Of a stretch of DNA of 24,373 nucleotides, positions 1 to 6,673 are shown piece by piece. The position numbers and the translations under genes were made by a program. Under the pieces are notes generated by a model, which searched no databases, had not been told where the DNA came from, and saw only the letters and a list, made by a program, of their open reading frames with translations. The first letter of the stretch is position 1, and each line of letters begins with the position of its first letter. The stretch lies in contig JAEYUG010000064.1 of the NCBI GenBank assembly GCA_023432805.1, forward strand, positions 1 through 24,373, in the 5' to 3' direction. This DNA is from Bacteroidota bacterium (GTDB lineage Bacteria; Bacteroidota; Ignavibacteria; SZUA-365).

Positions 1-90
1 TCGTCCACCAGAAAGGTCGGTGGACGTCCGCGTCCACCATTGACGGATGCTCAGCATGTGCAGGGTGCAAAGACGTCCCCCGACCGATTC
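1..90. repeat. Compound palindromic intergenic repeat, copy 1 (partly decayed)
   Basis: This is the leftmost copy of a repeat family also found at 22729-22862 and 24235-24373. It holds the end of one unit (1-9) and a full 29-bp unit (10-38) whose core is the hairpin GGTGGACG / CGTCCACC around a 4-base loop. The conserved core TTGACGGATGCTCAG follows at 40-54. The inverted right arm (about 63-90) is recognisable but decayed: it keeps AAGACGTCC and CCGACC but has lost the perfect palindrome. The element is cut by the window edge, so its left extent is unknown. No coding sequence is seen in it. Confidence 0.85.
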
Positions 91-93
91 CCG

Positions 94-124
94 TTGCATT
101 CATACCTGCAGAATCCTATATTTG
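94..124 (+). promoter_or_regulatory. Bacteroidota-type promoter for tRNA-Glu
   Basis: TTG at 94-96 is followed after exactly 20 bases by TATATTTG at 117-124. This matches the TTG-N19-21-TAnnTTTG consensus known for the primary sigma factor of Bacteroidota. The mature tRNA begins 9 bases downstream of the -7 box, which fits a very short tRNA leader. The same layout with the same 20-base spacer occurs in front of rplU and of the TPR lipoprotein gene. Function is inferred from sequence only. Confidence 0.7.
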
Positions 125-132
125 TGATCCCT

Positions 133-205
133 GCTCCCATCGACTAGAGGCCTAGGTCGCCACCCTTTCACGGTGAAAACACGGGTTCGAATCCCGTTGG
201 GAGTA
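133..205 (+). tRNA. tRNA-Glu (anticodon TTC)
   Basis: The cloverleaf can be folded by eye. The acceptor is GCTCCCA (133-139) with TGGGAGT (198-204) and discriminator A205. The D arm is GACT/GGTC around AGAGGCCTA. The anticodon loop CTTTCAC (165-171) carries TTC at 167-169. The T arm is ACGGG-TTCGAAT-CCCGT (181-197). CCA is not encoded, so it must be added after transcription. Oddities are a G1-U72 wobble at the end of the acceptor and a C-A mismatch at the top of the anticodon stem (160/176). The D-loop AGAGGCCTA and the CTTTCAC loop are typical of glutamate tRNAs. Confidence 0.93.
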
Positions 206-210
206 CAGCA

Positions 211-243
211 CAACGCCCGCCATTTCGGCGGGCGTTGTTGTTT
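211..243 (+). terminator. Rho-independent terminator after tRNA-Glu
   Basis: There is a perfect 11-bp GC-rich stem, CAACGCCCGCC (211-221) with GGCGGGCGTTG (227-237), around a five-base loop ATTTC. TTGTTT follows at 238-243. It lies 6 bases after the tRNA and is the strongest terminator on the plus strand in this window. Confidence 0.9.
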
Positions 244-289
244 GTGCACGTGTCGCGACGGACTCGCGTAACAGAACGTGCGTGCACAG

Positions 290-318
290 GGATGCGGCGG
301 CTTCTCGACGCCGCATCC
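290..318 (-). terminator. Hairpin downstream of the FISUMP/T9SS gene
   Basis: A 10-bp inverted repeat (GGATGCGGCG at 290-299, CGCCGCATCC at 309-318) lies about 20 bases after the stop codon of the minus-strand gene ending at 337. It has no T tract on the minus strand, so it may act as a 3' stabilising hairpin or a weak terminator rather than a classical intrinsic terminator. Confidence 0.5.
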
Positions 319-336
319 ACGTTTCCCGCACGGGTG

Positions 337-2583
337 CTACTTCATCAAGATCATGCGGCTGGTGCGCACCGTGCCGGCTGCGTCGAGGCGGTAGAAGTAG
401 GTGCCGCTCTCGAGACGCGCGGCGTTGAAGATCACGCTGTGCGATCCCGCACGCTGCACGCCGTCAACGAGCACCGCCACCTCGCGGCCGAGCGCGTCAT
501 ACACGCGCAGCGTCACGTGGGCCTCTTCGGAAATGCTGTACGCGATCGTGGTTGTCGGATTGAAGGGATTGGGGTAGTTCTGCTCGAGCATGACCGCGTG
601 CGGCGTGACACCATCGCGGCCGGATGCGGGTCCCTCCTTGTACACCACCGTGCCCCAGGGCACGAGTCCTGCCGCAATCAGCACCTGATCATTGACGCAC
701 TCTGCAAGCTGCTTTGCGAGCGCATCGTTCGATGCCGTGTTGTCGGAAAGAAGCGTCGACACGAACGTGAGCACATCCGAGGCAGAGCGGCCGTCGACGG
801 TGACCACGGTCGCGGGACCGATCTTCAGCGAGAAGAAGTTCATGAGCATGGCCGCAAGCTGCACCCGTGCCTTGTCGTGCATCGACTGCGGCGGCGTGCC
901 GGTAAGCAGGTTCTGCCACTGCGCAAAGGTCGCGACACCCGCCACGAGTCCGAATCGCGGGTTGTAATGCTGCTGCACCGCGGTGATGTACTGCGCCAGC
1001 TGTGCGGCTGTTTCCTGTGCCTGTCCCTGCGAGGTGACATGCACGTCGAACTGATGTTTCCAGTATCCCCTGCCTCGTGCGTCGTTGGTCGTGGCCGCGG
1101 GCGTCAGCGCAAAGTCGAGCGTGTGCGCGGTCGCGGGCAGCACGATCACGGACTTCGGATTCTGATCGATCAGATAGCCGAAGGGTTCCACAAGCATGAC
1201 CTGATAGTCGGTCGGCACGAGGGGATCGAAGGCGTAGTGTCCGTTGCCGTCGGTCAGAACCGGACTGACACCGGGTACAGGATTGCCGAGAGCGTCGAGC
1301 AGCGCGACGGTGACGCCGGCCAGGCCGCTTCCGCTCGCGCGTACGGTGCCCTCGATGCTGCCGGGCAGGGGAGCGAACTGCACCGCGATGGTCTGATCCG
1401 ACGTTACGTTCGTAAACGCATACGACAATCCCGGATTCGCAACGGGCACGCCGTTCACGGTCAGACCGGCGACTTCCCAGCCCGGATCGGGCGTGAAGGT
1501 GAACGTCTGCGCGCCTCCCCGTCCGACGATCACTGTTCCGGCGGGAGAAATCGATCCGCCTGCGCCCGATGTCGCACCGATCTTCTGGATGTCGCGCATG
1601 CAGCGCACCGACAGACCGAGCAGGCGGTAGTTGTCCTTGTTCGGCGCAACGATGACGAACGCAACGTCGTCGCTGCTGTAGTACAGTTCGCGGTGGTAGG
1701 CCCAGCCGCCCGTGATCGTGGTGCTTGCCAGTCGGGCACGTTCGCCGAGTCCCACGAAGCTTCCCCCCTGCGAGCGATAGCCCCCCGGCAGCGCAGTCAA
1801 ACCACTGACATTCGTTGCGTCGTTCGGCGACATCCAGTGCATCGTGCCGGTTTCCTTCATCTTCCGGCCGATGCCGTTGCCGTTGCCGGTGCTGCCGAGA
1901 TAGGTCTCCAGCGCTGTCCAGTCATCGCGCGAGGGCACGCGGAATCCCGCCGGTGCGATGCTGCGCGCGTCGCTGGCCGCGTACCAGTTGTAGAGCCGTC
2001 CGTAGGTCGCAACGTTCGATGCATCGTTGCTGTAGTTGCAGGTGGCACCCTTGTCCACTGCGACGTTCATGTTGTTCCACGCCGCATTGCCGGTCACATG
2101 CTGAATGGGATCGCCGTTCGCATAGCGCGTCACCTTAAGGTTCTCCATCATCCATTCCTGCGAACCGATGACGACCGTCGTGTAGGTGTTGGCGTCGATA
2201 TCGGTCACGGTGCCGAAGATAGGATCGGAAAGCGTGGTGAAAATGATCTGGTTGCCGTAGGTTCTTCCGCTGGCTGTGACGGCGTATGCACGCGCGTAGT
2301 AGGTCGTGTTCGGTGCCAGGCCGGTGAGATCGCACCAATAGCTGCCCGTGCCGGATCCCTTGCGGATTCTGAAGTCCGCGGTGGTGGGATTGGGACTCGT
2401 GTCGTACACGACGCCGCGACGGATGATGTCTTCGCTCAAACCTGCATACGTGATGCTTCCACCGACGCTTGCCGATGTCTGCGTGATGTCGCGGCTTCTG
2501 TATGTGGTCGTGACCGTCGGTGTCTGTGCCAGTGCGGCCACGCTGAAGCATGCGAGCAGCATCAATGCGGTCAGGGTTTTCAT
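337..2583 (-). CDS. Secreted multidomain protein with FISUMP domain and T9SS C-terminal sorting domain
   Basis: This 748-residue exported protein has a signal peptide at 1-20 (cleavage after ALAQ). A fibronectin-III-like module spans about 24-118. A FISUMP-type domain (Fibrobacter succinogenes major paralogous family) spans about 122-332, marked by IGSQEWMMENLKVTRYANGD, YGRLYNWYAA, PAGFRVPSRDDWTALE, LPGGYR and LSVRCMRD. A bacterial beta-repeat module (about 337-405) and a SdrD-B/carboxypeptidase-regulatory-like module (about 408-493) follow. Next comes a 145-residue segment starting GRGYWKHQF. A T9SS type-A sorting domain closes the protein (about 667-748: LEQNYPNPFNPTTTIAYSI ending RTSRMILMK). 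It should cross the outer membrane by T9SS and stay surface-bound or be released; its ligand or substrate is unknown. The ATG has AAGGAG 9 bases upstream. It lies downstream of a two-component pair and may be regulated by it. Confidence 0.9.
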   Translation of the reverse strand: MKTLTALMLLACFSVAALAQTPTVTTTYRSRDITQTSASVGGSITYAGLSEDIIRRGVVYDTSPNPTTADFRIRKGSGTGSYWCDLTGLAPNTTYYARAYAVTASGRTYGNQIIFTTLSDPIFGTVTDIDANTYTTVVIGSQEWMMENLKVTRYANGDPIQHVTGNAAWNNMNVAVDKGATCNYSNDASNVATYGRLYNWYAASDARSIAPAGFRVPSRDDWTALETYLGSTGNGNGIGRKMKETGTMHWMSPNDATNVSGLTALPGGYRSQGGSFVGLGERARLASTTITGGWAYHRELYYSSDDVAFVIVAPNKDNYRLLGLSVRCMRDIQKIGATSGAGGSISPAGTVIVGRGGAQTFTFTPDPGWEVAGLTVNGVPVANPGLSYAFTNVTSDQTIAVQFAPLPGSIEGTVRASGSGLAGVTVALLDALGNPVPGVSPVLTDGNGHYAFDPLVPTDYQVMLVEPFGYLIDQNPKSVIVLPATAHTLDFALTPAATTNDARGRGYWKHQFDVHVTSQGQAQETAAQLAQYITAVQQHYNPRFGLVAGVATFAQWQNLLTGTPPQSMHDKARVQLAAMLMNFFSLKIGPATVVTVDGRSASDVLTFVSTLLSDNTASNDALAKQLAECVNDQVLIAAGLVPWGTVVYKEGPASGRDGVTPHAVMLEQNYPNPFNPTTTIAYSISEEAHVTLRVYDALGREVAVLVDGVQRAGSHSVIFNAARLESGTYFYRLDAAGTVRTSRMILMK

Positions 2584-2666
2584 GACTGCCTTCTCCTTGT
2601 CGGTGAATCTTGTATGGGGGGGAATTCTCCCGACAATAACGCATCCCCGGCACCAGCGGGTAATGC

Positions 2667-2698
2667 GTAGCGCTACTCAATTCAGTAGGTAGCTCTAC
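2667..2698. promoter_or_regulatory. Paired GTAG-NN-CTAC dyads, candidate response-regulator operator
   Basis: Between the response regulator gene and the T9SS gene lie GTAGCGCTAC (2667-2676, a perfect palindrome) and GTAGCTCTAC (2689-2698). Their starts are 22 bp apart, about two helical turns, and each is followed by CTCAAT. CTACT-N6-AGTAG (2673-2688) forms a third dyad between them. The second copy runs up to the regulator's stop codon. The position, about 85-115 bp upstream of the T9SS start, and the helical spacing suggest a dimer-binding operator for a LuxR-type regulator. Binding is inference. Confidence 0.45.
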
Positions 2699-3352
2699 TC
2701 AATCGAGCAGCGCGCGGTGGCGGAGGGCGAACCTGATCAGGGCGTGCACGCCGGTGAGCTTGAGCTTGGCGCAGATGTGCGCGCGGTGGTTGTCGACGGT
2801 ACGCGGACTGATGTGCAGCTCCTCGGAAATCTCCCTCGACGTCTTGTCGTCTGCGATCATGCGCAGCACGCGCAGTTCGGTCGGACTCAACAGATGGAGT
2901 CCGATTTTCTCGCGCTGCTGCGGTGTGGCGCCGTTGCGTGCGCGCAGCACGGTCGACGTCAGGGCCGCGCTGATGTAGATGCCGCCCTGTGCCACGCTGG
3001 TCACGGCGCGCACGATTTCCAGTATGGCGCTGTCCTTGAGCATGTAGCCCATCGCTCCCGCATTCATCGCCTCCATGAAGACATCCTCATCCTCATACAT
3101 GGTGAGGATCAGGGTCGCGACCGGCAGCGCCGCCTCGCGCACCCGACGCACGATCTCGATGCCGCTCAGGCCGGGCATCTCGATGTCGAGCACCGCCACA
3201 TCGGGCACCTGCGTCGTGATGAGCGCAAGTGCGGCCTCACCGTCGTCGGCCTCGCCGATCACCTGCAGATGCCCGTTCGAACCGATGATGTCGCGGAGTC
3301 CCTTGCGAAAGACCGGATGATCGTCCGCGATGATGACGGTGGATGTCTTCAT
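2699..3352 (-). CDS. NarL/FixJ-family response regulator
   Basis: This 217-residue DNA-binding response regulator has an N-terminal receiver domain (about 4-120) with acidic pair D10-D11, phosphoacceptor D56 in VLDIEMPG, T84 and K106. A C-terminal LuxR-type helix-turn-helix (about 153-213) contains LSPTELRVLRMIA, SREISEELHISPRTVDNHRAHI and CAKLKL. Length and layout are normal for the family. Its ATG overlaps the TGA of the upstream histidine kinase (ATGA at 3349-3352), so the two are translationally coupled and almost certainly cognate partners. Likely targets include the downstream T9SS gene, whose upstream region carries paired dyads directly after this gene. The activating signal is not evident. 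Confidence 0.95.
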   Translation of the reverse strand: MKTSTVIIADDHPVFRKGLRDIIGSNGHLQVIGEADDGEAALALITTQVPDVAVLDIEMPGLSGIEIVRRVREAALPVATLILTMYEDEDVFMEAMNAGAMGYMLKDSAILEIVRAVTSVAQGGIYISAALTSTVLRARNGATPQQREKIGLHLLSPTELRVLRMIADDKTSREISEELHISPRTVDNHRAHICAKLKLTGVHALIRFALRHRALLD

Positions 3353-6300
3353 GACGCTCTCTTCAATTCGGAGGGTGCTACGCGCGCGCGTTCGATGGGA
3401 AGCTCGATGGTGACGCAGACACCGCCGCCCTCGTCCGTGCCGAGGCGCAGCGTGCCGCCGAGCATTTCGGCGCGCTCGCGCATGTTCTGCAGACCGAATC
3501 CCGATGGACCGTTCGCCGGCGAGGAGCCATTCGATGTGGACGCACCGTTCATGCCCCTGCCGTTGTCGCAGATGGTCAGGGTGATGTGCTGCGCACTGCG
3601 CGTGATGTGCACCGAGGCGTTCGTCGCGCCCGAATGCTTCATCACGTTGTTGAGGCTTTCCTGCACGATGCGGTAGACATTGGTCTCGTCGTCCTTCGAG
3701 AGGGCCTGATCGATATCGTCGATGACCGCGTCGAACACGATGCCGGAGGTCTCCGCCACGCGCTGCACGGTCGCACGCAGAGTCTTCGTGAGGCCGAGGC
3801 GATCGAGTTGGTAGGGACGCAGGTCGTACGAAATGGTGCGCACGTTCTGCAGGGCCGCGGTGGCCATTTCCTCAATCTGTTCGAATTCGGCCCGGGCATC
3901 GGCAGGGAGCGACTCGTTCTGCAGAGCGAAGAGCGTGCGATTCTTGATCACGAGCAGATCCTGCCCGAGGCTGTCGTGCAGTGAACCGGCGATGCGCGAG
4001 CGTTCGCGTTCCTGCGTGTCGATGAGTTGCTTCATGGAGCGGCGCTGCGCCTGTCGTTCGCGTGCTTCGACCTGGTACTTCAATGCGAGTGCCTCGGCCT
4101 CCGTGGCGCGGAGTTGATACTCGGCGGCTTCCGCACGGAGCGTGGCCTCCATGCGCCGCGACTGCATGCGCTTCACCCCGAGAAATCCTGCAATCAGAAA
4201 CAGCACGACACCCGCGAGCAGTGCATTGCGGAGCCCAACCTCTCGCGATGCGATTGCTGCTTGGGCCTGGCGATCCTGCAGCGCCCTGGTGCGCAGCGCC
4301 TTCTGCAGTTCCAGTTCCTTCTCACCGAGAGCAAGATCCATATCCTGCTTCGCGATCTCGAGCAGATGCCGCTCGCGCTCCTGCTCGAGCTGATCTGCAT
4401 AGAGTCGATCGTGGGCCGCCTGCAGCTGCTGCAGTGCGAGTAGCTTCGCCCTGCGTTCGAGTTCCAGCTGCTGGCCCCTCTTCTCGACTTCGAGTCGGGC
4501 GATGGACCGCTGCTGTTCTGCGGATGCGTATTTCGCCTCCATCTCGTTGATGGTGCGGATGTTCTCCTGCTTCATCAACGTGTCCTGCAGCACGGAGGCA
4601 CGTTTCAGATGCTCGTACGCCTTCCGATGATCGCCCTGCTTCATGCAGACTTCTCCGAGTACAGCTGCCGCCAGTCTGATGCGTTCCGGCATCGCCAGTT
4701 CCTCTGCGATCGACAGGGCGCGAGCGGCGTGCACGCGTGCAGTATCGTCGTTGCCCAGCTGCATGTGGATGTGCGCAAGCGTCGGCAGAAGCAGGGCGAG
4801 GCGGTCGCGCTCCCCAAGTTCCCCTGCAAGACGCACGGCCTGTTCAAAGGCGGCGAGCACTTCTTCGGGACGCCGGTGTTCCTGCTCGAGCGTCTGCGCG
4901 ATGGCGGTCAGCGCCTGCAGCGTGGTCGGACGATCATTGTTCGATCGTGCGATCTCCAGGGCACGTTGCAGGGATGCGTGTGCCTTCTCCCACTGCTTCA
5001 TCAGGATCTGGAGCTTGCCGATGATGATGTGCGTACCGGCAGGTTCTGCTCCGCCGCCGAGCGAACGTCGTACGACGAGGCTGCGATCGAAGTACTCGAT
5101 CGCCTGCTCGTGTGAACCTCGTGCGCCGTGGACATCTCCGAGAAACTGCAGGGCTGACGCAAGACGGCCCTTGTTGCCGGACGTCTCGGCAAGTGCCGCG
5201 CTCCGCTGTCCGCAGTCGAGCGCCTCGCCATGCTGGCCAAGCCGGAGATGTTGCATACCGACGTTGATCAGATCGAGTGCGATTGCCGAAGGATCACCCA
5301 TGTGCTCGTTCAACTGCAGGCAGCGTCGGAATGCCTGCATCGCCTCGGCGGTTCTTCCCAGTTTGTCGCACGCCACACCGATGCGACTGTACATGATGAT
5401 CGCGAGCGGCTTGTTCTCATTCTCATCAAAACCTTCGAGACTCTGTCTGAACAGGCTGAGTGCATGCTCGTACCTGCCCTGTTGCATGTGCACGAGCGCG
5501 ATGTTGCCCTGTGCGGTCGTGATGCGCACGCTGTCGTTAGCATCGCGCGCATGTTCCAGACAGCGCTCGAAAAGACGCAACGCTTCCTCGAAGTTGCGCT
5601 GTCGCAGCTTGATATGACCGAGTTGTGTGAGCGCACGACCGACCGCACCGTCGTGTGCGATGCGTTCGGCCACGTCGAAGCTGTGCTCGTAGGATTCCTG
5701 TGCCTGTGAGAGGAATCCATTGCGCTGATGTTCCGCGCCGATCTTCAGATGGAGATCGGCGATCGCCACCATGTCGCTTTCCTGCTCGGCGATGCGCATG
5801 CCGGCCAGCAGCTGTGACATGGCCTCCTCCTTTCTGCCGAGGCTCCCGAACAGACTTCCCTGCAGCCCGTGGAACAGAATGCGCGTACTGTTCGAGCCGC
5901 AACGCGCGACCAGGGGTGCGGCACGCATCGTCACGGACAGCGCCTCCGCATTTCTGCCCATGATGCGGTGCATCTCGCCCAGATCCGTCAGCGCCATGCC
6001 CATCGAAGCGGAATCTCCGGCTCTCTCGGAAACCGAGAGCATCTGCTCATAGAGCCGCAACGCCCGGGTGTGCCGACCGTGCTTCTTCTCCGTAATCGCA
6101 TGTGCCCGCAGGTCAAGCACGCGTGACCGGGTTGCCCGCAGGGATGTCGTCCGTGACCGGGTTGCCCGCTGGGATGTCGTTCGTGACCGTCCTTCCACGC
6201 GCGTGATGTCGTGGCGGCTGTGCCGCTGTGCTCGCTGTGCGCTGTCGATGGTCACGGTCTGGGCATGCAGCTGCGGCGATGCGGGCAGCGTCAGCATGGC

Positions 6301-6444
6301 GGAGAGTGCAACAAGGCACAGTGCGATGAACGCCCGCACGACTATGTGCGGACGACGACTGCGCCGAGCATGATCGGACACGACGTGCGGCAGGTGCGTG
6401 CCCGATGCAAGGCGGGACGTAACGAGAGGGGAGTGCGTCCTCAT
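3349..6444 (-). CDS. TPR-containing sensor histidine kinase (HisKA_3 type)
   Basis: This is a 1031-residue membrane kinase. Starting at the ATG at 6444, which has AGGAGG four bases upstream, it has a hydrophobic signal/anchor at about 33-62. A Thr/Arg-rich stretch follows, with two near-identical 10-residue repeats (about 97-116). A long array of TPR repeats (about 120-630) is followed by a coiled coil (about 640-730) and a transmembrane helix (about 740-758). Next come a second short coiled coil and a NarX-like HisKA_3 domain with H823 in LHDSLGQD. The ATPase domain has the N box around N933, DNGRG at about 960-964 and GFGLQNMRERAEMLGG from about 982. This layout (periplasmic TPRs, coiled coil, membrane, kinase) is common in Bacteroidota sensors; the TPRs probably sense a protein or envelope signal. 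An upstream TTG start at 6474 is possible but lacks a comparable ribosome binding site. Confidence 0.94.
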   Translation of the reverse strand: MRTHSPLVTSRLASGTHLPHVVSDHARRSRRPHIVVRAFIALCLVALSAMLTLPASPQLHAQTVTIDSAQRAQRHSRHDITRVEGRSRTTSQRATRSRTTSLRATRSRVLDLRAHAITEKKHGRHTRALRLYEQMLSVSERAGDSASMGMALTDLGEMHRIMGRNAEALSVTMRAAPLVARCGSNSTRILFHGLQGSLFGSLGRKEEAMSQLLAGMRIAEQESDMVAIADLHLKIGAEHQRNGFLSQAQESYEHSFDVAERIAHDGAVGRALTQLGHIKLRQRNFEEALRLFERCLEHARDANDSVRITTAQGNIALVHMQQGRYEHALSLFRQSLEGFDENENKPLAIIMYSRIGVACDKLGRTAEAMQAFRRCLQLNEHMGDPSAIALDLINVGMQHLRLGQHGEALDCGQRSAALAETSGNKGRLASALQFLGDVHGARGSHEQAIEYFDRSLVVRRSLGGGAEPAGTHIIIGKLQILMKQWEKAHASLQRALEIARSNNDRPTTLQALTAIAQTLEQEHRRPEEVLAAFEQAVRLAGELGERDRLALLLPTLAHIHMQLGNDDTARVHAARALSIAEELAMPERIRLAAAVLGEVCMKQGDHRKAYEHLKRASVLQDTLMKQENIRTINEMEAKYASAEQQRSIARLEVEKRGQQLELERRAKLLALQQLQAAHDRLYADQLEQERERHLLEIAKQDMDLALGEKELELQKALRTRALQDRQAQAAIASREVGLRNALLAGVVLFLIAGFLGVKRMQSRRMEATLRAEAAEYQLRATEAEALALKYQVEARERQAQRRSMKQLIDTQERERSRIAGSLHDSLGQDLLVIKNRTLFALQNESLPADARAEFEQIEEMATAALQNVRTISYDLRPYQLDRLGLTKTLRATVQRVAETSGIVFDAVIDDIDQALSKDDETNVYRIVQESLNNVMKHSGATNASVHITRSAQHITLTICDNGRGMNGASTSNGSSPANGPSGFGLQNMRERAEMLGGTLRLGTDEGGGVCVTIELPIERARVAPSELKRAS
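6122..6181 (-). repeat. Two 30-bp tandem units inside the kinase gene
   Basis: Units 6122-6151 and 6152-6181 differ at only 2 of 30 positions, and a partial third unit (CGTGACCG) follows. In frame they encode RTTSQRATRS and RTTSLRATRS, in the linker between the signal anchor and the first TPR of the sensor kinase. Near identity at DNA level points to a recent in-frame duplication, so copy number may vary between strains. Confidence 0.85.
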
Positions 6445-6523
6445 GTATCCTCCTGAAGCAGACGACGGAGTCAACCAGAGCCGGACCGCATGGGATCAGC
6501 ACTCAGGTCGGAAACACTCGGTG

Positions 6524-6560
6524 ATGCGATGATTGTGATATGCGACAATATACATCGCAT
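6524..6560. promoter_or_regulatory. 37-bp dyad in front of the sensor kinase operon
   Basis: Nested inverted arms are present: ATGCGATG (6524-6531) with CATCGCAT (6553-6560), and ATTGT (6532-6536) with ACAAT (6545-6549), separated by a three-base bulge ATA. The dyad lies 80-116 bp upstream of the kinase ATG. It overlaps a TATATTG on the minus strand (6546-6552) that resembles the -7 promoter box, though no TTG lies at the right distance. This suggests an operator over the kinase promoter; an RNA hairpin is an alternative. Beyond this dyad and the next hairpin I see nothing else in 6445-6673. Confidence 0.4.
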
Positions 6561-6579
6561 TGCCGGCGGATGTACATAT

Positions 6580-6620
6580 GGGGAGGGAGAAGCCTGGTGC
6601 ATGTGCGCTTCTCCCTCCCC
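6580..6620 (-). terminator. Strong hairpin after the Asp-box T9SS gene
   Basis: A perfect 14-bp inverted repeat (GGGGAGGGAGAAGC at 6580-6593, GCTTCTCCCTCCCC at 6607-6620) surrounds a 13-base loop. It lies about 55 bases after the stop codon of the minus-strand gene at 6674 and before the kinase promoter. No U tract follows, so it may be a stabilising or factor-assisted terminator that insulates the kinase operon. Confidence 0.65.
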
Positions 6621-6673
6621 GAGGGACGGACGACGGCATCGGACCCCCGCCGCGATGCGTCGCGAGGTGCGTC

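Noticed and set aside
235..2670. An 811-residue open frame on the plus strand opposite the FISUMP/T9SS gene.
   Set aside because: It is antisense to a gene with clear domains, overlaps the tRNA terminator, and has an Arg/His-rich composition typical of GC-rich shadow frames.
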